Shown piece by piece: positions 1 through 5,370 of a stretch of 7,187 nt of DNA (its first letter is position 1; the number at the start of each line of letters is the position of its first letter). The position numbers were made by a program, and so were the translations under genes. The stretch comes from Saccharofermentans sp. (GTDB lineage Bacteria > Bacillota_A > Clostridia > Saccharofermentanales > Saccharofermentanaceae), in NCBI GenBank assembly GCA_024692105.1, contig JAILMZ010000016.1:1-7187 (forward strand), in the 5' to 3' direction. Under the pieces are notes generated by a model that saw only the letters and a program-made list of their open reading frames with translations, ran no database searches and was not told the DNA's origin.

Positions 1-774
1 ATCCTCATCGAGGCACTCCTGCATACGGTTCCTGAGCTTAGATCTGTTGGAGTCGATGAGAGAGTACATAACTCTGTCCTGAGCTGCCAGCATGTTCAGA
101 GCCTCTGTGATGTGGTCGAGGAACTCGATACGAGGCTGCTGCGGCTTCGGGGGTGTACCCATGAACTCAGCACTTGTGAACTCACCCTTTACGTTACCTG
201 CACAGTTCTTGAAGAATGTGACAGGATCCTGGATTCTGTAAGAGAATGTACCGTTAAGGCGGATGTAGATGTTACGGTACTCAGGATCCGGATAAGGTAC
301 CGGAGAAGCTGTACCGAAGTTCTGATCTCTCAGCTCGAGCATGTTTACGAAGTAAACTCTCTGCTGCTTGGGGATCTCGCCGCCCATTCTGAAACGGTCC
401 CAAGCATCCTTAACGATAGCCTTGGCATTCTCGCCTACGTTTGTATTCGCAAGAATTGAAGGTGATGAAGAGTTATCCCACTTGTAATAACCTGCCTCCA
501 TAACTGCGTCTACGATACGGCCGCCGTCTACGAGCAAGCAAGCTGTGCCCTCAGGTACAGCAACGATAGAGCCGTTGCTGATAACTTCGGAACTACCCTT
601 GTTCTTACCCTTTTCCATCTTGATTGCGCCTTCTCTGACAAGTATGTCCTGTCCGAGGGAATCGCAAGTAAAGAATTCAAGATACTGATCAGAGATAGCG
701 CTAGTAACGACTGAGCCTGCTACTCCTACTACGTTGCCTGCAAAAGCCTTTGCAGCATCTTTAATCAATCCCAT
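1..774 (-). CDS. SPFH-domain protein, YdjI / virion-core-like (3' end cut by window)
   Basis: The reading frame is open for 258 codons from an ATG at 774 to the window edge, so the C-terminus is missing. The start is fixed by AGGAGGA at 781-787, 6 nt upstream. The protein begins with a small-residue stretch (about residues 7-23, Ala/Gly/Val rich). It continues with the pattern of the YdjI family: YLEFFTCDSLGQDILVREGA at residues 31-50, then a VPEGTACLLVDGGRIVDAVMEAG-like β-rich segment, and RLNGTFSYRIQDPVTFFK, which matches the NGTFNFKVQDYV region of Bacillus subtilis YdjI. The family belongs to the SPFH (stomatin/prohibitin/flotillin) group and is often labelled 'virion core protein'. Its role is thought to be membrane-associated scaffolding but is not established. 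Codons are strongly biased (AAG, CTC, GTA, TAC, ATC), suggesting high expression. It has its own promoter, so it is probably not part of the ABC operon upstream. Family assignment is confident; function is not. Confidence 0.88.
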   Translation of the reverse strand, partial: MGLIKDAAKAFAGNVVGVAGSVVTSAISDQYLEFFTCDSLGQDILVREGAIKMEKGKNKGSSEVISNGSIVAVPEGTACLLVDGGRIVDAVMEAGYYKWDNSSSPSILANTNVGENAKAIVKDAWDRFRMGGEIPKQQRVYFVNMLELRDQNFGTASPVPYPDPEYRNIYIRLNGTFSYRIQDPVTFFKNCAGNVKGEFTSAEFMGTPPKPQQPRIEFLDHITEALNMLAAQDRVMYSLIDSNRSKLRNRMQECLDED

Positions 775-823
775 TTTTTATCCTCCTGATTTGTGGTGCG
801 GTCTTATTCGCCGCTCAAAGAAA

Positions 824-852
824 ATAATATCATTAAAAATATTGCCCGACAA
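824..852 (-). promoter_or_regulatory. Predicted sigma-A promoter of the SPFH gene
   Basis: On the minus strand TTGTCG (847-852, 4/6 of the -35 consensus) is followed by 17 nt and TATTAT (824-829, 5/6 of the -10 consensus). Transcription would start near 817, giving a leader of about 43 nt that includes a short GCGG/CCGC stem before the ribosome binding site. This is the only good promoter pattern in the 105 bp between the P-loop ATPase stop and the SPFH start. Confidence 0.6.
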
Positions 853-879
853 TAAAAAACACAAAAACTTTTTATTAAA

Positions 880-1551
880 TCAGTAACTATAAAAGATCTG
901 TCTGGTCATCTCAAACAGTTCCGGGGCAAGGCACTCTTTAACCCCGACCTCTTTCATCGCACAAGTCGCGACAAGCGGGATGCCTGTAAGCTTGGAAGCT
1001 TCGAGGATCATCTTCTCTCCTTCACGCACCATCTCGGGAGTCGTCTCCTCGAGAAGGTTCGTGTTATTGAGATAGCCGTCTACCGGGAAACCCGATGCAG
1101 CCTGAAGCTCGGCTGTCATGACTGCGATCTGCTGCGGGTCGGATGTGAAAGGTCTCAAGGTGTTGACCGCCATGTAGATGGCATGGTCGGTCGTTTCGAT
1201 GCGGTGCTTGAGAGAACCTAAGACGGTCGCGCCCATGTCCTCGCCTCCGATATCGAATACACCGGAGTACTCGTTGTTGTCGAAAATGACATACATCTCT
1301 GCCGGAAGGACAGGAGCATCAACATTTGAGCCTGCGTACATCGGCGAGATGACCTTGATGTTGTTTCGGGCGAGCTCGGGAGCGCAGTCAGCGGAACGGT
1401 AGAACGGATTGACTATGTCCATGTCTGCGATGAGGAGCTTGCTTTCGGGATTGTCGCGGCGCTGGGCAAGCGACATGTTGACCGATATCTCGGACTTGCC
1501 GCTGCCGTATGCACCTATGACTATTGATAATCTGTGGTCGTTGTAAAACAT
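880..1551 (-). CDS. MinD/ParA-like P-loop ATP-binding protein coupled to the ABC exporter
   Basis: This 223-residue soluble protein carries a Walker A motif, GAYGSGKS (residues 13-20). An ADMDIVNPFYR segment (42-52) and FDIGGEDMGA (99-108) occupy the usual places of the switch and Walker B regions in the SIMIBI (MinD/ParA/CobQ) class. A VNTLRPFTSD segment and a GYLNNTNLLEETT segment follow. The same set of motifs occurs in a family of clostridial ATP-binding proteins of unknown role; this recognition is from memory. A longer frame exists upstream, but the start is set at the ATG whose A is shared with the permease stop codon (TGATG). No good Shine-Dalgarno lies in front, so translation probably depends on reinitiation after the permease gene. 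It has no membrane segment and no ABC signature, so it is not a second transporter ATPase. Substrate and function are unknown; an accessory role with the exporter is inference from coupling only. Confidence 0.85.
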   Translation of the reverse strand: MFYNDHRLSIVIGAYGSGKSEISVNMSLAQRRDNPESKLLIADMDIVNPFYRSADCAPELARNNIKVISPMYAGSNVDAPVLPAEMYVIFDNNEYSGVFDIGGEDMGATVLGSLKHRIETTDHAIYMAVNTLRPFTSDPQQIAVMTAELQAASGFPVDGYLNNTNLLEETTPEMVREGEKMILEASKLTGIPLVATCAMKEVGVKECLAPELFEMTRQIFYSY

Positions 1552-2618
1552 CAGCTTAAGTTCTTCTTTCTGAAGATAGCATATCCGCCGCCGGCAAAGA
1601 TGGCGATCCAAATGACCGACTTGAGTGAATATGCCAGCATAAGATCATCTATATCGACGACCATTCCGTCGATCTTCTTCAGATCATGCTTATCAAGCGG
1701 CGGCGGATTACCGGAGCCGAAGAGTGCCGATATAAGCTGCTGGCTGAATCCCATTCTTGTTATCTTCTTGGGATAAGCGAAGATCTCATCGTCATCAGCA
1801 ATCGAAAGAACGGCATCCTGAAGGTTGGACATGAGTTCTTTCTCCAGTCCGGCATTAGTCGTCACATAGAGCGTATGGCCGATAGCCCAGCCGGCATTGA
1901 TATAGTCTTCTTTCTCGGGAACGGTGTAATAATTGTATCCGTAGTCGTTTTCATATTCATCGACCTTATCTTCACAGACATCGATATAATCGTCGATCGT
2001 CTTGGCACTGTAGCTGTAGCTTGTTGCAAGCGAACCGGCAAGACCGAGGGCCATTACGAATACTACACTTATTACCGTTACGAGAGCCCTGTTATTGATT
2101 GCCATGGAAAGAGCCGTAAACAGGACTGTCATTCCGATAAGAGACAGCATGAGGACAAAAGCTCTCAGGAGCATCTCACCGTTATTGAGATTTGCGCCCA
2201 TGGGAGACAGAGCCATTGTGACCGTTCCGATAAACACATAGATAACGCAGAGTGCAGCGGTAAAGCTGACCTGTGTGATCATTGCGGAAGCATAGATTGA
2301 AAGTCTTGAATGACCTGCAGTTACCTTGTTGCGGACAAAGCCGTCCTTGAAGTCCCTTCCGAGGAAAAGGCTCGTAAACAGCGCCAGGAAGATCGGAAGC
2401 CTGGTATAGAAGTAACTGATTATGAACCAGGTAAAGAATTTCTCGTTAGCGGCAGTATAGCCTTCGAGTTCTCCGAAATCTTCAATTCCTACAACATAAA
2501 AAAGGAAATTAAGTCCGATACCGGCAACCAAAGGCATGATGACAGCTGCGGCAAGGATAAAATAGACAGGCTTGCATGAAAGCATCCTTTTATATTCAAA
2601 CTTAAGAAGTTCAAGCAT
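1551..2618 (-). CDS. ABC-2 type transporter permease
   Basis: This is a 355-residue integral membrane protein, the channel subunit for the ABC ATPase encoded just upstream. It starts LLKFEYKRML, the amphipathic entry helix typical of ABC-2 permeases. Predicted helices lie near residues 18-45, 62-88, 107-138, 150-173, 178-199 and 331-348. The loop after helix 2 reads GRDFKDGFVRNKV, in the place of the family's 'E...GT.RNK' coupling segment, and the tail ends FRKKNLS like many BcrB-type proteins. Between helices 5 and 6 is a soluble region of about 130 residues, rich in Tyr, Asp and Glu, which should face outward if the N-terminus is cytoplasmic. The ATG at 2618 is chosen over an in-frame GTG at 2625-2627 because AGGAGG (2627-2632) overlaps that GTG but sits 8 nt before the ATG. 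The gene overlaps the ATPase gene by 8 bp. The exported substrate cannot be told from sequence. Confidence 0.9.
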   Translation of the reverse strand: MLELLKFEYKRMLSCKPVYFILAAAVIMPLVAGIGLNFLFYVVGIEDFGELEGYTAANEKFFTWFIISYFYTRLPIFLALFTSLFLGRDFKDGFVRNKVTAGHSRLSIYASAMITQVSFTAALCVIYVFIGTVTMALSPMGANLNNGEMLLRAFVLMLSLIGMTVLFTALSMAINNRALVTVISVVFVMALGLAGSLATSYSYSAKTIDDYIDVCEDKVDEYENDYGYNYYTVPEKEDYINAGWAIGHTLYVTTNAGLEKELMSNLQDAVLSIADDDEIFAYPKKITRMGFSQQLISALFGSGNPPPLDKHDLKKIDGMVVDIDDLMLAYSLKSVIWIAIFAGGGYAIFRKKNLS

Positions 2619-3513
2619 GAGTCTCACCTCCTACGAGTCCTAAGAAGAAGTCTTCGAGGTCAGTCTCGACATTATGCATATCAGTTACTTCGAATCCGCC
2701 CTCACTTGCAATAACCGCAACCTCGGCAATATTGATGTCACCGTGAACGGTTACTTTGCCGGGATTGGTGACGACCTCGGCATTAAAGCCCTTGCCCATC
2801 AATACGGTAGCAAGTGCCTGAGGATCGTTGACCGTGATAAGAAGCTGCTTCTCACCCGCATTCTCAATGTCATACTGGGTTGCTTCCTTTACGATCCTTC
2901 CCTTGTCGATGAAGGCAAATGATGTGGCGAGTTTGGACAGCTCGGAAAGGATATGGCTGGAGATGATGACAGTCATGTTCTTCTCCTGGTTGAGCTTGTT
3001 GATAAGATCTCTTATCTGGATGATTCCCTGGGGATCAAGTCCGTTTATGGGCTCATCTAAGATGAGCATCTCGGGATCGCCGACGATAGCCATCGCTATT
3101 CCGAGACGCTGACGCATACCGAGTGAGAACTTTCCGGCTTTCTTGGAACCGGTGTTATCGAGACCTACAAAAGTAAGTATCTCATCAAGACTTCCGTCTA
3201 GCTTCAGTCCGAGATTGATGTACTGGAATTCGAGATTCTCTCTTGCCGTCTTGTTTGCATAGATAGAAGGCACTTCGACGAGTGAACCAACCGAACCGAG
3301 CCTCTTCCTGTCAAAACCGAATTCGATCTTTCCGGATGTCGGCTCCTGAAGGCCCGTCATGATCCTCATGATCGTAGTCTTACCGGCGCCGTTCTTACCT
3401 ACAAGACCGTAGATCTCGCCTTTTTTGATGGTGAAACTTACATCGTTCAGGACATGGTGGCTTCCGTATTTCTTACAGATGGAATCCGCCTTGAACATGA
3501 TATCTTCTTCCAT
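2611..3513 (-). CDS. ABC transporter ATP-binding protein, BcrA/lantibiotic-immunity type
   Basis: This 300-residue cytoplasmic ATPase energises the ABC-2 permease encoded next to it. Visible motifs in order are Walker A GKNGAGKT (39-46), a Q-loop region SLVEVPSIYANKTARENL (77-94), signature SLGMRQ (130-135), Walker B MLILDEP (149-155), D-loop NGLDP (157-161) and the switch histidine H187 in IISSHILSEL. The last 90 or so residues form the C-terminal extension usual in BcrA-type exporter ATPases. At the Q-loop position the residue is Glu (E80), as reported for lantibiotic-immunity LanF proteins. The start at 3513 is preferred over an upstream in-frame ATG at 3534 because AAGGGGG (3519-3525) lies 5 nt before it and the extra seven residues would lie in the hairpin region. 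Exporters of this group often give resistance to peptide antibiotics, but no sensor kinase, regulator or peptide gene is present here to support that. Confidence 0.93.
   Translation of the reverse strand: MEEDIMFKADSICKKYGSHHVLNDVSFTIKKGEIYGLVGKNGAGKTTIMRIMTGLQEPTSGKIEFGFDRKRLGSVGSLVEVPSIYANKTARENLEFQYINLGLKLDGSLDEILTFVGLDNTGSKKAGKFSLGMRQRLGIAMAIVGDPEMLILDEPINGLDPQGIIQIRDLINKLNQEKNMTVIISSHILSELSKLATSFAFIDKGRIVKEATQYDIENAGEKQLLITVNDPQALATVLMGKGFNAEVVTNPGKVTVHGDINIAEVAVIASEGGFEVTDMHNVETDLEDFFLGLVGGETHA
2627..2632 (-). promoter_or_regulatory. Ribosome binding site that decides the permease start
   Basis: AGGAGG on the minus strand lies inside the end of the ATPase gene, 8 nt before the ATG at 2618. 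It overlaps the upstream in-frame GTG (2625-2627), which therefore cannot be the main start. Confidence 0.8.
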
Positions 3514-3533
3514 GTTATCCCCCTTAATAAACA

Positions 3534-3560
3534 TAGTTTGGCCCTGCCCGGACCAAACTA
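3534..3560 (-). promoter_or_regulatory. Perfect inverted repeat / RNA hairpin upstream of the ABC operon
   Basis: The arms TAGTTTGG (3534-3541) and CCAAACTA (3553-3560) are perfectly complementary across 11 nt. Read as minus-strand RNA the stem extends to 11 bp (one G-U wobble) with a GGGCA loop; the plus-strand RNA would have a C-A mismatch instead. It lies 8 nt before the ABC ATPase ribosome binding site and 30 nt after the bioY stop. It could be an operator at the transcription start, a leader hairpin, or a weak terminator for bioY (ATGTTTATT follows, not a clean T-run). The sequence does not decide between these. Confidence 0.6.
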
Positions 3561-3561
3561 G

Positions 3562-3570
3562 ATTTTACCA
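3562..3570 (-). promoter_or_regulatory. Possible extended -10 promoter of the ABC operon
   Basis: The minus strand reads TGGTAAAAT: a TAAAAT -10 (3562-3567) with a TG extension. No convincing -35 is present at 17 nt (CGAACT or similar). Transcription would begin near 3555, inside the inverted repeat at 3534-3560, which would suit repressor control. Confidence 0.4.
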
Positions 3571-3590
3571 CAAGAGAATAAATAAGTTCG

Positions 3591-4169
3591 TTATTTATGT
3601 ATGAGTTTGCCCGCGCGTCCGCCTATCACTATTGCGACTGCGATCTTAACGACATCCGGGATCAAAAAGGGCACCACGCACATTGTGAGGACGGCGTCCA
3701 GTCCGATGGGGCCTGTCTGCGCACCGTATACGACAATGAACCAGACTACGCCTATGGCATACATGACTATCTCGAAAATGACAGAATTAACCACAGCATA
3801 AAGGATGTGCTTTCCCACAGAACCGGAAAGTTTTGGCTTGATCAGTTTTTCAACAAGGATCCACACGACAGATGCGATCGCGAAACCTACAAGGAAGCCT
3901 CCCGTAGGACCAAGAAAAGACTGCGGACCGCCCTTAAACCCGGAGAAAACAGGCGCACCTGCAAGACCGAGGAGCAGATATACGCCTACAGCACACGCGC
4001 CCCTCACACCACCAATGGTGAGAAGTACAGCAAATATCGCCATTGTCTGAAGCGTGAACGGTACAGGACCGATCGCGATCGATATCCACGAACAGATGGT
4101 GATGAGCGCTGCCGAGACAGCAATCAGCGCCAGGTCATATGTCTTTTTTCTTTGGCGTTCGCCTGTCAT
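3591..4169 (-). CDS. bioY: Biotin transporter BioY (ECF S component)
   Basis: This 192-residue membrane protein is the biotin-binding S component of an energy-coupling-factor transporter. Family hallmarks are GPVPFTLQ (34-41) after helix 1, YLLLGLAGAPVF (64-75), LGPTGGF (86-92) and a late PFLIPDVVK segment. There are about six hydrophobic helices, and the length is normal for BioY. An in-frame ATG exists 34 codons upstream, but the added residues run through the operator and promoter. The ATG at 4167-4169 has AGAAGG (4178-4183) 8 nt before it and gives the usual N-terminus (a few charged residues, then KTYDLALIAVSAAL). No EcfA or EcfT gene is beside it, so it probably shares a common ECF module encoded elsewhere. 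It is predicted to be repressed by biotin-loaded BirA through the palindrome at 4212-4244. It points the same way as the ABC operon, from which a hairpin separates it. Confidence 0.95.
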   Translation of the reverse strand: MTGERQRKKTYDLALIAVSAALITICSWISIAIGPVPFTLQTMAIFAVLLTIGGVRGACAVGVYLLLGLAGAPVFSGFKGGPQSFLGPTGGFLVGFAIASVVWILVEKLIKPKLSGSVGKHILYAVVNSVIFEIVMYAIGVVWFIVVYGAQTGPIGLDAVLTMCVVPFLIPDVVKIAVAIVIGGRAGKLIHK

Positions 4170-4194
4170 GGGTACTACCTTCTTTCCGGAGAAG

Positions 4195-4223
4195 ATTATA
4201 GAACACGTTTTATTGTAAAGCAA
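4195..4223 (-). promoter_or_regulatory. Predicted bioY promoter
   Basis: The minus strand has a perfect TATAAT (4195-4200) with TTGCTT (4218-4223) 17 nt upstream. Transcription would start near 4188, leaving a leader of about 19 nt. The -35 element lies inside the BirA-like palindrome, so a bound repressor would block polymerase. Confidence 0.65.
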
Positions 4224-4244
4224 TATGTATTTATACTTTACAAT
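4212..4244. promoter_or_regulatory. BirA-like biotin operator
   Basis: This is a perfect 9+9 bp inverted repeat: ATTGTAAAG (4212-4220), a 15 nt spacer, CTTTACAAT (4236-4244). It has the architecture of BirA sites (a TTGTwAAC-like half, 14-16 nt, mirrored half) and lies over the -35 of a biotin transporter gene. The halves depart from the common form at the inner base (AAAG rather than AAAC/AACC). Confidence 0.8.
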
Positions 4245-4277
4245 CATTTTTACCTCACTTAGAGAACGCAAAAGATA

Positions 4278-4283
4278 TATAAT
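4278..4283 (+). promoter_or_regulatory. Possible -10 element of ddh
   Basis: A perfect TATAAT lies 31 nt before the ddh ATG. The hexamer at the standard -35 distance (TCACTT, 4255-4260) is poor, so only the -10 is supported. The BirA-like palindrome lies well upstream and would not cover this promoter. Confidence 0.4.
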
Positions 4284-4314
4284 TACCTCGAAATCAATTC
4301 AGGAGGTTTTTTCC

Positions 4315-5298
4315 ATGATCAAGATAGGTATTTTAGGTTACGGCAACCTCGGTCGCGGCGTCGAGCAGTCGATCAGGCAGAATCCCGACACAGAGCTCGT
4401 AGCAGTATTCACAAGACGTGATCCTGCTTCCGTTAAGATCGATACGGCAACAGCAACCGTTGATAAGATTGACAACATCGACAACTACAAGGGCAAGATC
4501 GACGTTCTCGTCATCTGCGGCGGTTCCGCCACAGACCTGCCCGAGCAGACACCCAAGTATGCTTCCATGTTCAACGTCATCGACAGCTTTGACACACACG
4601 CCAGGATTCCCGAGCATTTCGCGAATGTCGATGCAGCTTCAAAGGCAGCTTCAACGGTATCGCTCATCTCCTGCGGCTGGGACCCCGGAATGTTCTCCAT
4701 CAACAGACTTTACGGCAGCTGTATCCTTCCCGAAGGTAAGGATTACACTTTCTGGGGCAAGGGCGTATCCCAGGGGCACTCCGATGCCATCCGCCGCATC
4801 CCCGGCGTAAAGAACGGCAAGCAGTACACGATCCCCGTAGACGCTGCTCTCGATGCAGTAAGATCCGGCGAGCAGCCTGAGCTTACCACAAGACAGAAGC
4901 ACACAAGAGAGTGTTTCGTAGTCGCAGAGGAAGGCGCTGACACTGCCCTTATCGAGAAGACCATCAAGGAGATGCCGAACTATTTCGCAGATTACGATAC
5001 GACGGTACACTTCATCTCCGAAGAAGAGTTCGCTGCTAACCACTCCGGCATGAACCACGGCGGTTTCGTATTCAGATCCGGCATCACCGGCAAGAACGGC
5101 GAACACAAGCACATCATCGAGTACTCCCTCAAGCTCGACTCCAACCCCGAGTTCACAGGCTCCGTACTCGTTGCTTACGCACGTGCCGTATACAGATTTG
5201 CCCAGAAGGGTGACTTCGGATGCAAGACGGTATTCGACGTTGCTCCCGCAATGCTCTCTCCCCTCTCAGGCGAAGACCTCAGGGCACACATGCTTTAA
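4315..5298 (+). CDS. ddh: meso-Diaminopimelate dehydrogenase
   Basis: The product is 327 residues, normal for the family. It makes meso-diaminopimelate in one NADPH- and ammonia-dependent step from L-tetrahydrodipicolinate, feeding both peptidoglycan cross-links and lysine. Motifs align along the whole length with Corynebacterium glutamicum Ddh: nucleotide-binding GYGNLGR (8-14), CGGSATDLPEQ (68-78), GWDPGMFSINR (121-131), FWGKGVSQGHSDAIRRIPGV (from 146), then KHTRECFVVAE, GMNHGG, EYSLKLDSNPEFT and a VAPAMLSP tail. The match to the classic type is clear. The frame is open 30 codons further upstream, but AGGAGG (4301-4306) sits 8 nt before the ATG at 4315 and the protein begins properly there. 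It is a single-gene unit with no lysine-pathway neighbour. Codon use strongly favours C-ending codons and AAG, consistent with high expression. No lysine riboswitch fits in the short leader. Confidence 0.97.
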   Translation: MIKIGILGYGNLGRGVEQSIRQNPDTELVAVFTRRDPASVKIDTATATVDKIDNIDNYKGKIDVLVICGGSATDLPEQTPKYASMFNVIDSFDTHARIPEHFANVDAASKAASTVSLISCGWDPGMFSINRLYGSCILPEGKDYTFWGKGVSQGHSDAIRRIPGVKNGKQYTIPVDAALDAVRSGEQPELTTRQKHTRECFVVAEEGADTALIEKTIKEMPNYFADYDTTVHFISEEEFAANHSGMNHGGFVFRSGITGKNGEHKHIIEYSLKLDSNPEFTGSVLVAYARAVYRFAQKGDFGCKTVFDVAPAMLSPLSGEDLRAHML

Positions 5299-5319
5299 AA
5301 ACAATATTCTGATACTCTC

Positions 5320-5370
5320 TGGCCTGCATGAATATCACCCTTTAATCTGATTATCATGCAGGCCATTATT
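5320..5370 (+). terminator. ddh terminator with perfect 12 bp stem
   Basis: TGGCCTGCATGA (5320-5331) is perfectly repeated inverted at 5354-5365, followed on the plus strand by TTATTTAT. The loop is long (22 nt) and the tail is not a pure T-run. On the minus strand no T-run follows directly, so it serves mainly ddh. The distal arm and the loop contain the last codons and stop of the convergent acyltransferase gene. Confidence 0.7.

Noticed and set aside
112..459. A 115-codon plus-strand open frame opposite the SPFH gene
   Set aside because: The minus-strand frame is open across the whole segment and matches the YdjI family; the plus-strand frame has no motif.
851..876. AT-only inverted repeat (AATAAAAA and TTTTTATT) after the P-loop ATPase gene, considered as a terminator
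   Set aside because: The stem contains no G-C pairs and would be unstable. It is more likely simple AT-rich sequence upstream of the SPFH promoter.
1686..2300. A 204-codon open frame on the plus strand opposite the permease
   Set aside because: The composition is that of an antisense shadow (many His, Cys, Arg, Lys), with no ribosome binding site and no family resemblance.
2619..2627. Upstream GTG start for the permease (2625-2627)
   Set aside because: The AGGAGG site overlaps the GTG itself, so it can only serve the ATG at 2618.
3597..4262. A 221-codon open frame on the plus strand opposite bioY
   Set aside because: It mirrors bioY almost exactly, its predicted protein is rich in Arg/His/Cys/Tyr with no recognisable domain, and it reads through the promoter and operator region. 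bioY is unambiguous on the other strand.
4245..4314. Possible lysine riboswitch before ddh
   Set aside because: The leader after the likely promoter is about 25 nt and even the full region is too short for an L-box aptamer; no typical structure is visible.
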